A stretch of 64,000 nucleotides of DNA from Oxalicibacterium faecigallinarum (GTDB taxonomy: Bacteria > Pseudomonadota > Gammaproteobacteria > Burkholderiales > Burkholderiaceae_D): NCBI RefSeq assembly GCF_014635705.1, contig NZ_BMDI01000001.1:1256008-1320007 (forward strand), given 5' to 3'. Below the pieces are notes generated by a model, which saw nothing but the letters and a program-made list of their open reading frames with translations, searched no databases and was not told the origin of the DNA. Made by a program: the position numbers and the translations under genes. Below, piece after piece: positions 46,334-55,148 of the stretch; the first letter of the stretch is position 1; each line of letters starts with the position of its first letter.

Positions 46334-47652
46334 CAGGATTGCTCTCCATACGAAAACAGACGCGCCGTCGCTGCAGGGCATGAAGCAAAGTAGGCATGGA
46401 AATAGGTCGCTGTCAGCGAACCGTGCCGATAGACATATTCACCAACAGCACCATTGGAGCGACGAATCGTTTCGCCAACGGATGCCAATGGCGTTTCCAA
46501 AGTCGAGTAGTGAAATGCATGCCCACGCAACTCGCCTTGCGCCGTCGCCAGCGACTGCATGCCCAACCCCGCGATCCTGGGCTGCATGGCAACCTGACCG
46601 GGTAACAGACCTGCCATTGGCCAGACCTTGCCCTCTGCATCGGTAATCGATTCGGTCACAGCCATCATGCCGCCGCATTCCGCCAGAATCGGCACATGAC
46701 GCGCATGCGCTTCGCGTAACGATGTTTGCCAGCGCTGGGCAGACGATAGCGTCGCACAATGGAGTTCCGGATAGCCACCGGGAATGTAGACACCATCTGC
46801 ATCGGCAGGAATGGGCTCATCCTGTAGTGGCGCAAAGAAAGCCAGCTCTGCGCCCAGTGCACGCAAACAGGCGAGATTGGCGTGATAAGCAAATGCGAAT
46901 GCGGCATCGCGCGCCACCGCAATCTTGCGGCCCGCCAGCAGCGGCTGCACTTGCGTCATTGATCCATCCAGCGGGAGTTCAACGGGTTGCATCGCTTCCC
47001 ATGCAACCTCATCCAGCACAATCGATTCGGCCAGTTGATCAAGCAAGGCATCCACTTGCGCGATCTCGTCTGGTTGAACCAGGCCGAGATGCCGCTCCGG
47101 CAATGAGGTACTTAATTTTGGCAAGGTCGCCAGTACCGGTACGTCACGCAAACCTTGCACGATCTGATTCTTGTGATTGTCGCTGGCGATCCGGTTGAGG
47201 ACGACGCCAGCCAGATTGACCGGCCCATACTGCTGCAAGCCCATGACAATTGCGCCTGCGGTACGTGCCATCTTGCCGGCATCCAGCACGGCAATGACCG
47301 GCACACCAAATGCCTGCGCCAGATCGGCCGAGGATGGATCGCCATCGTACAAACCCATGACGCCTTCGATCAGCACGACGTCGGCTTCGGCCGCAGCTTC
47401 TGCCAACAGACGTTTGCAGGCATCCAGACCAACCATCCACAGATCCAGCGCGTAGACCTCACTGCCGCATGCGCGCTGCAGAATCATCGGATCCAGATAA
47501 TCGGGGCCAGTCTTGAAGACACGCACACGTTTTCCCTGCTGCTGTAACTTGCGTGCAATTGCTGCCGTCACGGTGGTCTTGCCCTGCCCTGAAGCGATCC
47601 CTGCCAGCAGAACGATGCGTGCAGTCGAAGTTTCCCTTTCGCGATGACTCAT
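46333..47652 (-). CDS. cobB: Cobyrinic acid a,c-diamide synthase
   Basis: 439 residues from ATG 47652, which has GGAG 5 nt upstream; a 24-residue upstream extension is rejected. It amidates the a and c acetate side chains of cobyrinic acid with glutamine and ATP. The N-terminal domain has LLAGIASGQGKTTVTAAIAR and GVMGLYDGDPSSADLAQAFG. The C-terminal glutaminase domain has GVYIPGGYPELH, the nucleophile in ILAECGGMMAVTE, and HAFHYSTLE near the end (CbiA in Salmonella). It lies 25 nt after cobO. Confidence 0.94.
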   Translation of the reverse strand: MSHRERETSTARIVLLAGIASGQGKTTVTAAIARKLQQQGKRVRVFKTGPDYLDPMILQRACGSEVYALDLWMVGLDACKRLLAEAAAEADVVLIEGVMGLYDGDPSSADLAQAFGVPVIAVLDAGKMARTAGAIVMGLQQYGPVNLAGVVLNRIASDNHKNQIVQGLRDVPVLATLPKLSTSLPERHLGLVQPDEIAQVDALLDQLAESIVLDEVAWEAMQPVELPLDGSMTQVQPLLAGRKIAVARDAAFAFAYHANLACLRALGAELAFFAPLQDEPIPADADGVYIPGGYPELHCATLSSAQRWQTSLREAHARHVPILAECGGMMAVTESITDAEGKVWPMAGLLPGQVAMQPRIAGLGMQSLATAQGELRGHAFHYSTLETPLASVGETIRRSNGAVGEYVYRHGSLTATYFHAYFASCPAATARLFSYGEQS

Positions 47653-47677
47653 TCGCTCTCCCGAATCCGTTGCGGCT

Positions 47678-48310
47678 TTACCATTCCACACCCGGTTGCG
47701 CGGCGATACCCGCAGCAAATGCATGTTTGGTCAGTTGCATCTCGGTCACGGTATCGGCAACGTCGATCAATTCCGGCGGCGCGCCGCGTCCCGTCACAAT
47801 CACGTGCTGCATGGCAGGTCTTGCCTGCAGATCGGCAATGACCTTCTGAACATCCAGATACTTGTATTTCAACGCAATATTGAGCTCATCCAGCACGACC
47901 ATCTTGATGGATGCATCTGTCAGCAGTTCTTTTGCCCGCTCCCAGGCGATCTGTGCTTTTTCTACATCACGCTCACGGTTCTGGGTTTCCCATGTGTAGC
48001 CTTCGCCCATGACATGGAAGCTGACTTCGCTGGGAAAGCGGCGAAAGAATTTTTCTTCACCAGTAGGAATCGCTCCCTTGATGAATTGCACAATGCCAAC
48101 CTTCATGCCATGTCCGAGCGCACGGGCAACCATGCCAAAGGCACTGGAACTCTTGCCTTTGCCGTTACCGCAGGTAATCACCAAGACACCCGCATCCCGC
48201 TTGGCGGCTGCGATCTTTTGATCGACGACTTCCTTCTTGCGTGCCATACGTGCGTTGTGACGCGCTGTCACACCCGCATCGTCTTTGGCGCTCTTTACTT
48301 CATGCGTCAT
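47678..48310 (-). CDS. cobO: Cob(I)yrinic acid a,c-diamide adenosyltransferase
   Basis: A 210-residue CobA/CobO/BtuR-type adenosyltransferase. It adds the upper 5'-deoxyadenosyl ligand to cob(I)alamin or corrinoid precursors using ATP. The P-loop is in VITCGNGKGKSSSAFGMVAR. GIVQFIKGAIPTGEEKFF, the GEGYTWETQNRERD segment, VLDELNIALKYKYLD and VTGRGAPPELIDVADTVTEM are all typical. ATG 48310 overlaps the btuD stop by 4 nt. Confidence 0.95.
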   Translation of the reverse strand: MTHEVKSAKDDAGVTARHNARMARKKEVVDQKIAAAKRDAGVLVITCGNGKGKSSSAFGMVARALGHGMKVGIVQFIKGAIPTGEEKFFRRFPSEVSFHVMGEGYTWETQNRERDVEKAQIAWERAKELLTDASIKMVVLDELNIALKYKYLDVQKVIADLQARPAMQHVIVTGRGAPPELIDVADTVTEMQLTKHAFAAGIAAQPGVEW

Positions 48311-49074
48311 TTTTCTTCCTCAACAGCCATATAAATGGCACGACTGCCATGTCGCACGATCTCGATCGGGTGACCAAGGCATTCACTTAACAGCGGAGCC
48401 TGCATGACATCCTCCATTTTTCCCGCATGCCAGCGACCATCCCCCATCAGCAACAAGGCATGCGTGGCAACACCATGTGCCAGATTCAGGTCATGACTTA
48501 CCATGACGATGCTCTTGCTCCTTTCCTTGCACAATCGCGCCAGCAACTTCATCACACTGACCTGATGTGCCATGTCCAGCGCGCTAGTCGGCTCGTCCAG
48601 AAAAAGCAGCGGCGTATCCTGGGCCACGGCAGCGGCAATCGCCACGCGTTGGCGTTCCCCACCGGACAGACTGCGGATATCACGCTCGGCAAACGCGGCG
48701 ACATCCAGTGTCTCCAATGCCCTATATGCAGCAGCATGATCGTCCTCGGATTCCCAATAGGCATTGTGATAAGGATGACGTGCAGTCAGCACCGTTTCGA
48801 TCACGCGATAACCAAATGCATCGTTACGCCCTTGAGGCAAAAAGGCGCGTTCACGTGCAAGGGCCTGCAAAGGCCAATCGGCCAGTGTCTTTTCCTGCAG
48901 AAAAACGTTACCGGCATCAACCGGGCGCAAGCCAACCAGTGTACGCAACAAAGTGCTTTTGCCAGCGCCATTGCGACCAATGACACACCAGCATTCACCA
49001 GCACCAACTTCCCAATCAAGCGCATCGATCAACAAGCGCTCGCCGATCCGAATCTGCAAGGCGCTCGTCTTCAT
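48307..49074 (-). CDS. btuD: Cobalamin ABC transporter ATP-binding protein
   Basis: 255 residues. Walker A GRNGAGKSTLLRTLVGL, Q-loop region FLPQGRNDAFGYRVIETVL, signature LSGGERQRVAIAAAVAQ, Walker B PLLFLDEPTSALD and H-loop VSHDLNLAHG are complete. It belongs to the FecCD-type importers. Coupled by a 4-nt overlap with btuC, it powers B12 import with BtuC and BtuF. Confidence 0.93.
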   Translation of the reverse strand: MKTSALQIRIGERLLIDALDWEVGAGECWCVIGRNGAGKSTLLRTLVGLRPVDAGNVFLQEKTLADWPLQALARERAFLPQGRNDAFGYRVIETVLTARHPYHNAYWESEDDHAAAYRALETLDVAAFAERDIRSLSGGERQRVAIAAAVAQDTPLLFLDEPTSALDMAHQVSVMKLLARLCKERSKSIVMVSHDLNLAHGVATHALLLMGDGRWHAGKMEDVMQAPLLSECLGHPIEIVRHGSRAIYMAVEEEK

Positions 49075-50120
49075 CCACGCCTCCTGATTTGATGCAACTG
49101 CAACAGAAAGACCGGTACGCCAATCATTGCGGTAATCACGCCAACGGGCAATTGCAGCGGCGCGACGACCGTGCGTGCCAGTGTGTCTGCCAGAACAAGG
49201 AACGAACCGCCCACCAAGGTCACAGCCGGTAACAACAGCCTGTGATCCGGGCCAAGCATGAAACGGCAGGCATGCGGAATGATCAGACCAACAAAGCTGA
49301 TGCTGCCGGCATTGCTCACCGCGCTGGCGGTCAACAACGCTGCAAACACAAACAATCCGAGACGAAACCGCGCAACATCGATACCCAGTGTCACAGCGGC
49401 TTCTGCGTGCATGGCAATGACGTTAATCGCACGCGCGGCACGCGTAGAGAAAAGAAGCGCAGCAATCAATACAATCCAGGGCAACCAGCGGAATTGCGTC
49501 CCGGACAGATCACCGATGAGCCAGAACACCATGCCACGCAAACGGTTATCCGGCGCAATTGACAAGATCAGGCTCACCACGGCGCTACATCCTGCCGCCA
49601 GAATGACACCCGTCAGCAACAATAGCGGCGCACTGCCTTCCGCCTGTACGGCACCCCGTAAATCGCGTCTTGCGAGTGCATACAATAAAAAAGAAATCGC
49701 CATGGCGCCGCAAAAGGCCGCCACATCGATCATCCAAGACAAAGAGAACAGCAACATCGCGCCCAGCGCACCTACCGCCGCACCGCCAGAGACGCCCAGT
49801 ACATAAGGATCGGCCAGCGGATTACGCAGCAATGCCTGCATCATCACGCCAGCCAGTGCCAGCGTGGCACCAGTGACAAAAGCCGAAAGACCGCGACTAA
49901 AACGCAATTCAACCAGCGTCGACGCCATCGTTGACGACGAGCCCTGTATCAACTCACTCAAGGCATCTGCAATTTCGGACAGGGACAACGTCACCGAGCC
50001 GAACATACAGGTGATCACCATGCTCATCACGGCCGCCACCGACAACGCACACAACACCAAGCCAGCGCGGTTGGCATGTCGTGCTGGCGCAGATTGGATA
50101 GCGTAGATGTCAGCGGGCAT
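49071..50120 (-). CDS. btuC: Cobalamin ABC transporter permease
   Basis: 349 residues with ~10 membrane helices, FecCD/BtuC family. Signature segments: LRFSRGLSAFVTGATLALAG, LLRNPLADPYVLGVSGGAAV, GDLSGTQFRWLPW, ISFVGLIIPHACRF and the C-terminal LPVGVITAMIGVPVFLLQL. It forms the inner-membrane channel with BtuD. A hairpin-plus-T5 element lies between it and the upstream btuB. Confidence 0.93.
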   Translation of the reverse strand: MPADIYAIQSAPARHANRAGLVLCALSVAAVMSMVITCMFGSVTLSLSEIADALSELIQGSSSTMASTLVELRFSRGLSAFVTGATLALAGVMMQALLRNPLADPYVLGVSGGAAVGALGAMLLFSLSWMIDVAAFCGAMAISFLLYALARRDLRGAVQAEGSAPLLLLTGVILAAGCSAVVSLILSIAPDNRLRGMVFWLIGDLSGTQFRWLPWIVLIAALLFSTRAARAINVIAMHAEAAVTLGIDVARFRLGLFVFAALLTASAVSNAGSISFVGLIIPHACRFMLGPDHRLLLPAVTLVGGSFLVLADTLARTVVAPLQLPVGVITAMIGVPVFLLQLHQIRRRG

Positions 50121-50143
50121 GAATCAGGTAAAAGATTTATTCA

Positions 50144-50192
50144 AGAAAAATCGCGCATGGATTGTCGACCTTGGTCTTCACAATGCATGCGC
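50144..50192 (-). terminator. Intergenic stem-loop between btuB and btuC, possible partial terminator
   Basis: GCGCATGCATTG (50192-50181) and CAATCCATGCGC (50164-50153) form a 12-bp arm pair with one mismatch and a 16-nt loop. GATTTTTC follows on the minus strand, giving a short U-tract. It could end part of the btuB transcripts or stabilise the btuB message. Confidence 0.55.
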
Positions 50193-50229
50193 GCTAATAC
50201 AACAAGCACTATTCTAAATTTTTACGGCT

Positions 50230-52146
50230 TCATTTAAAACCATAACGAACACCGACGAACACATTAGAACCTTGTGTCTGGAATGCACGGGCAAACTCAT
50301 ATTGCTTATCCAAAGCATTATTCCATCGTCCAAATATTTGCCAATCACTATTCAGATCATAAGATGCATGCAGGTTCAGCAAAGCATACCCTCCCAAACG
50401 GTTGACATGCTCCGGTTCGTCATAACGATACCCAGAAAACACCACATCGAAACCTGATTTCAATGCGCCGGCAGTGTGTTTTAGGCCGATTGTGCCGTGA
50501 TACTTTGCACGTCGCTGAATAAGCGTATTCGTCGTCTTGTCACGAGGGTCCTGAAGATCGAGAGATCCATATAACCGATAGTTGCCGAATTTGCTGCCTG
50601 CCTCCATCGAAACGCCTGTCAACAACGCTTTATCGACGTTATAAGTACAACTACCTGGAGCGCCGCCCGTACAAGGCTTTGCACTCAACATGTCCGTTAT
50701 TTCGTTGTGATAATAAACAGCGCTGAAGTTTGATCGGCCATCATCATAATGAACACCGATCTCGGCATTTTTGCCCTTTTCTGGCTTCGCATCAGGATTC
50801 CCATAAGTTGGGTTACCTGCATAAGCGTAGTAAAGATCGTTGTATGTTGGCGCCCTGAAACTGGTTGCTACACTACCGTTCACACGCCATTCTTTGGTCA
50901 GTCGATAGCCATATCCCAAACCACCAGTCAAATTCGACCCATAAACAGAGCTATCATCATTACGTACGCTACTACTGATTTGATGGTCACCACGGTTAGC
51001 CTGATAAGCGAGCGCAAATGAATTGTTGTCGCGACTGCGATTCTGTAATGTCTGAGCAGTGTTGAAGACGCTTTCCTCACGTCTTTCCAGCAATACCTGC
51101 AATAGATCACGCCCAATCACAATGTCGTTTTGCCAGCTAAGCTGGTCTTGCGTCGAATTATTGACGGATGGCGTAAGGGAGCGGAAATTTTGCTGTCTCG
51201 TGTAAGAACGTGACACCTGCAACAAGCTGCTCCAATTAGTCGTAATCTGATTACGGCTATGCACGGAGTAGACATCCACTTCACTAACAATATACGGTTT
51301 AAAGACCTGCACACCAGAACCTTCATCCGTATCTGCATTGTTGTAACTATTCATAAAAGTGGCGCCAAGCTCATGTCCCTTCGCGATCTCCCAAGAGAAC
51401 TGTCCACTTAGGCTTCGCTTGGAATAGCCATCCTTGTCAGGATCGTAGTTACTTACGGTACCGGTTGAAGGATTACGAGCACGGGCAGGACGAGCCGAAA
51501 AACCCTCCGACTCTTCTTGTGATGCATTTAATGCGTAACGAATACGATGCTCACCTTCGATCGAACCAGAAATGCCAGCGGTGTAAACTCGCTCCCGATC
51601 AGTACCTGCCCCTGCAGAGAAAGTCAAACGTGGTTCGCCGCTTCCTTTTTTGGTAAAAATCTGAATCACACCACCCACTGCATCAGCACCATATAAGCTA
51701 CTCAGTGGCCCCATCACGATTTCAACTCGCTCGATCTGAGACAGAGGAATCGCCGACCACATAGCCGTTCCCGACGTAGATGACACACTACGTACACCGT
51801 CAATCAGAAGCAGCGTCTGCTTTCCATTGCCGCCACGGATATAGACCTCGGTATCGTTTCCAGCGCCACCGTTACGTTTGATTTCGATGCTGCGCTTGGT
51901 TTGCATAAGATCGGCCAAGGAAGTTTGCCCCGACTCTTGAATCTCTTCTTCTGTGATCACGAGGTGATCCGCAAGAACATCGCCCGCCTTTTGTGCCGAG
52001 CGAGAGGCAGTAACCACCACTGCATCAAGAGACTCTGATTGCATCGTTTGGGCAAAAGAGGATGAAGAAAAAACGGAAGAAACTGCCAATGCAATGGCGA
52101 GCGGCGCCAACGCCGAACCGGCGGGCCGTGAAACGGAAAAAGACAT
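50230..52146 (-). CDS. btuB: TonB-dependent vitamin B12 receptor
   Basis: 638 residues. The signal peptide ends at SSFAQ. The TonB-box region DAVVVTASRS is typical of BtuB, followed by the plug (ADLMQTKRSIEIKRNGGAGN, EVYIRGGNGKQTLLLIDGVR, IERVEIVMGPLSSLYGADAV-GGVIQIFTK) and a ~22-strand barrel with PEKGKNAEIGVHYDDGRSNF near the end. The barrel ends FVGVRYGFK. A cobalamin riboswitch in the 5' region and downstream btuCD support vitamin B12 as the ligand. No strong ribosome-binding site precedes ATG 52146. Confidence 0.92.
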   Translation of the reverse strand: MSFSVSRPAGSALAPLAIALAVSSVFSSSSFAQTMQSESLDAVVVTASRSAQKAGDVLADHLVITEEEIQESGQTSLADLMQTKRSIEIKRNGGAGNDTEVYIRGGNGKQTLLLIDGVRSVSSTSGTAMWSAIPLSQIERVEIVMGPLSSLYGADAVGGVIQIFTKKGSGEPRLTFSAGAGTDRERVYTAGISGSIEGEHRIRYALNASQEESEGFSARPARARNPSTGTVSNYDPDKDGYSKRSLSGQFSWEIAKGHELGATFMNSYNNADTDEGSGVQVFKPYIVSEVDVYSVHSRNQITTNWSSLLQVSRSYTRQQNFRSLTPSVNNSTQDQLSWQNDIVIGRDLLQVLLERREESVFNTAQTLQNRSRDNNSFALAYQANRGDHQISSSVRNDDSSVYGSNLTGGLGYGYRLTKEWRVNGSVATSFRAPTYNDLYYAYAGNPTYGNPDAKPEKGKNAEIGVHYDDGRSNFSAVYYHNEITDMLSAKPCTGGAPGSCTYNVDKALLTGVSMEAGSKFGNYRLYGSLDLQDPRDKTTNTLIQRRAKYHGTIGLKHTAGALKSGFDVVFSGYRYDEPEHVNRLGGYALLNLHASYDLNSDWQIFGRWNNALDKQYEFARAFQTQGSNVFVGVRYGFK

Positions 52147-52274
52147 GATAATTTTCTGAATAACGCATCTTCAGCCCACTTCCCCGCAGGCTGAATTTAA
52201 AAGAGATGCGCAAACAGATCAAACGAACGCAAACAGCAGCAATGGCCAAACCAGAACGTGCAAGAATCGCGTCA

Positions 52275-52493
52275 CGAACATCCCCGTTCGCAGCATCTCC
52301 ACCTGTTCTGGCCGGTATCCGGGCTGAACAAGCAGATCACCTTGCCTTCCCATACAAAATGCACAGTGGCTTGAAAAGATGATTTGTCATCGACCGATGA
52401 CACTTGTTGACCGTTGCGGGGGCAGCACACGCTCGCTGTCAAGCTACGTGTTTCCCGTTTAACTGCAGCCATGAACAGGCTGCGGGCACCAAA
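52275..52493 (-). promoter_or_regulatory. Cobalamin (AdoCbl-type) riboswitch upstream of btuB
   Basis: Conserved parts on the minus strand, in order: GGTGCCCGC at the 5' end, TTAAACGGGAA, CCCGCAACGG (52420-52411), AAGCCACTG (ending at 52364), TGGGAAGGC and the B12 box AGCCCGGATACCGGCCAG (52325-52308). A following hairpin, CGAAC/GTTCG (52290-52275), presents CGGGG, complementary to CCCCG in the GCTGCCCCCGC loop; this is the kissing loop that controls expression. B12 binding is expected to shut off btuB and genes downstream. Confidence 0.96.
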
Positions 52494-52597
52494 ACTAGCG
52501 TAATTCTAATGACCATATCTATCGGTAGCAATCACTCTACATTTCTGTATCAACCTTGTTTCATCAACACAACAACTCAACCAGTTTTTTAATATTT

Positions 52598-52624
52598 AAA
52601 AAGGGGCTAACAAGCCCCTTTTTA
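52598..52624 (-). terminator. Intrinsic terminator after the second B12-regulated receptor
   Basis: AAAAAGGGGCT and AGCCCCTTTTT pair around a short loop on the minus strand, with the T-run at the end of the 3' arm. It separates the receptor at 52637-54655 from the btuB riboswitch. Confidence 0.9.
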
Positions 52625-52636
52625 AATTACATTCAC

Positions 52637-54655
52637 TCAAAAATTTATGCGAGCAGTAAACTTTAAAGCCCGACCAGCATTTGGATAAATTCCATCTTTG
52701 CAGCTACCGCCATTGGTATCTCCAAACGCCTGACCAAAATAATTTTTGTCAGTCAAATTGGAGCCCGATAACGCAAATTCCCAAGTACCCAACTTTATGG
52801 AATAACGAGCATCCAACGTCGCATACGCTGGTATGCGGACACCACAGGTATTCGTAAAATCCCCACCATAAAGTTGAGAATCAACCCATTGAGCACCGAC
52901 ATACGCTGTTTGACCATTTCCTGGCAACCAATTTAATCGCAACGTAGCAGTATTTTTTGGCACGAGAACCATGTCATTCCCATCGTTTGGGCCAGAAACC
53001 AACTTCGCCGAGACATGTTGCAAGAACGCTGATAAAGAAAACGTCTCACTTAGACCAGTAGTAGCATCAATCTCTACACCTTGACGACGAGTTTTATCCA
53101 AATTTACGTTAACACCTGTACCAAGAGATCCCGGCAAAGTCGGATTAAAGAAAATTTCGTCCTTTAGATTATGACGAAATACTTTAGCTACCAACTTTGT
53201 TTTATTCAGTTCTATTGACGAGCCGAATTCAAAATCGTTAGAACGTTGAGGACGAAGACGTTCGTTGTTGAAGGAGTATGAGTTTTCATCCGCATTTGCA
53301 ACGCGATAACTTCTACCGATCTTCGAAAATACTTTAATCAAATTAGATATTTGGTAAGAACCTTGCAAGTCAAACGCATTTAGCGAAAATGACTCATCAT
53401 AATTTTTCGTAGCATCTATCTTGTTTCTAAAATCTTGATCAAATTTCTCATGTCGAAAACCAAACGAGATTTGAGTTTTTTCAAACCTCAAATCATTACG
53501 TGCATAGATAGCTTTTGATTGTTGTGAAGTTTCAGAAGCAGAAGGAAAGTCACCAAAGCCATTGGACTGATAAACGCCATCCCTCATATTTTTGGATTCA
53601 GCAAAATCCACCCCTACGACAAACTCGTTGCTGTACTGAGCAGACTTAGATATGTATCTTACCCTTGGTGAAAACTGAGTCACATTGCTTTTGAAATCCG
53701 ACAGAGTTTTCCCATCAAAAGAGTCAATGCCAAAAGAGTTTCCTTTCTTATCTCGGCGTGATAACTCCGCCGCCAATTGAATATCTTTTAAATTTATCTC
53801 TCCAAACAAAGTGTACCGATCTGAATCCGTTGAGCCATAATCAAACGGATTCATTGTTTGTCTTGGATTTTGAAGATATTGAGCCTCTGTCAATGAACCT
53901 GGGAAACGAGCATCTTGACGTAATGAGTCAACTCTGAGGCCGATTCGACTTATTTTTGAGGCCCATTGCAAGCCGCCACTAAAATTGTCTTGTTTCAACT
54001 CGCTATTTTTTCTGTAATTATCGGTACGCAAGCTTCCTAGATTTGCATTAAGAGCAAAGCTGTCCCATCCTTTCGACAAAGATGCCCGCATATCTTGATA
54101 TCCAAAATTTCCAACCTCAGCAACGACAGAACCGCTTGTAGTATTAGCTAATCCACGTTTCGTGATAATTTGGATCGTCCCACCAGTTGAACCTTCTCCG
54201 TACAACACGCTGCTTCCACCACGTACAATCTCAATTCGTTCCACTGTTTCAATTGCAATTGCGGACATCATTGCTGGCTGCAATTCGTTTTCCGATATGC
54301 GAATCCCGTCGACAAACACTGCGACATTCTGATCACTATTTGCACCGAAACCTCGCAAGTCCAACGAGGAATCCGAAGTCCCACTTAAATTTTGTCGACC
54401 AAAAACACCGGCAATTTTTCGTATCGCTTCATTCACATTGCTAGAACCTGATTCTCGGATCTGCTCAGCAGTAATTACAATCGCACCAATTGGAGCAATA
54501 CTGCTTTCAAATCTTGAACCGGAAACCGTCACAGGTATAAGTTGCTGCCCTGTTTCAACCTGTGCTGCAACAGGAAAGCTCACGGTTGCGAGTGCAGAAA
54601 CCAGTGCGAGCGGTTTGAACGCAGCGATGCTGCGATGGGATAGTACGGATGTCAT
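52637..54655 (-). CDS. Second TonB-dependent receptor under cobalamin control
   Basis: 672 residues from ATG 54655; the longer open frame would translate through the riboswitch and is rejected. The signal peptide ends at FPVAAQ. The TonB-box region is LIPVTVSGSRF, followed by the plug (IAPIGAIVITAEQIRESGSS; LDLRGFGANSDQNVAVFVDG; IERIEIVRGGSSVLYGEGST; GGTIQIITKRG), and a barrel ending ALKFTARINF with a terminal Phe. The B12 riboswitch ~135 nt upstream implies a corrinoid substrate (cobalamin, cobinamide or an analogue). It differs clearly from the neighbouring BtuB, and its DNA is visibly AT-richer, suggesting separate ancestry. Confidence 0.88.
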   Translation of the reverse strand: MTSVLSHRSIAAFKPLALVSALATVSFPVAAQVETGQQLIPVTVSGSRFESSIAPIGAIVITAEQIRESGSSNVNEAIRKIAGVFGRQNLSGTSDSSLDLRGFGANSDQNVAVFVDGIRISENELQPAMMSAIAIETVERIEIVRGGSSVLYGEGSTGGTIQIITKRGLANTTSGSVVAEVGNFGYQDMRASLSKGWDSFALNANLGSLRTDNYRKNSELKQDNFSGGLQWASKISRIGLRVDSLRQDARFPGSLTEAQYLQNPRQTMNPFDYGSTDSDRYTLFGEINLKDIQLAAELSRRDKKGNSFGIDSFDGKTLSDFKSNVTQFSPRVRYISKSAQYSNEFVVGVDFAESKNMRDGVYQSNGFGDFPSASETSQQSKAIYARNDLRFEKTQISFGFRHEKFDQDFRNKIDATKNYDESFSLNAFDLQGSYQISNLIKVFSKIGRSYRVANADENSYSFNNERLRPQRSNDFEFGSSIELNKTKLVAKVFRHNLKDEIFFNPTLPGSLGTGVNVNLDKTRRQGVEIDATTGLSETFSLSAFLQHVSAKLVSGPNDGNDMVLVPKNTATLRLNWLPGNGQTAYVGAQWVDSQLYGGDFTNTCGVRIPAYATLDARYSIKLGTWEFALSGSNLTDKNYFGQAFGDTNGGSCKDGIYPNAGRALKFTARINF

Positions 54656-54761
54656 GTTGATGTCTTCAAAAAGGAGTACGCGACCTGCCTCCCCGCGGGT
54701 CGTGTCAACGGAAGACTGCAAACGGAAATGGCAAACGATGAGCACAGCAAGCTCAAAACGT

Positions 54762-54982
54762 TGCGCATCCCCGTCGCATTGCTTCCACCTTTCTGGCCGG
54801 TATCCGGGCTGACAAGCATAATCACCCTGCCTTCCCATGCAAGACTGCACAGTGGCTTGAGAAGATGATTTGTCGCAATGGATGCGACGCTTGCTTACCG
54901 TTGCGGGGGCAGCACACGTTGGCCTTGCGGTATCGTGTTTCCCGTTTAACTGCGACCATGAACAGGTCGCGGGCACCAGAAC
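54762..54982 (-). promoter_or_regulatory. Second cobalamin riboswitch
   Basis: The order of elements is the same as at 52275-52493: GGTGCCCGC, TTAAACGGGAA, CCCGCAACGG (54907-54898), AAGCCACTG (ending at 54850), TGGGAAGGC and the B12 box AGCCCGGATACCGGCCAG (54810-54793). A downstream hairpin near 54762-54778 again presents CGGGG for the kissing loop. It controls the receptor starting at 54655. Confidence 0.96.
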
Positions 54983-55148
54983 GGCGCCATTTTACGTGCG
55001 CGGCCAAATCATCGGCAATGATTTATCGCAACCGCTGCTGTTTTGTTCTCATTGAGCGACATCGTGCCGGCTAATGGAATAGCGACATTGCCACGTCCAG
55101 CAGACGCCTCTGTTCTATAATTCGTGCTTGCCTGCCATCAATGTCCCC

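Noticed and set aside
54656-54976. A 107-residue N-terminal extension of the second B12-regulated receptor
   Set aside because: It would translate the riboswitch itself. A signal peptide starts exactly at ATG 54655.
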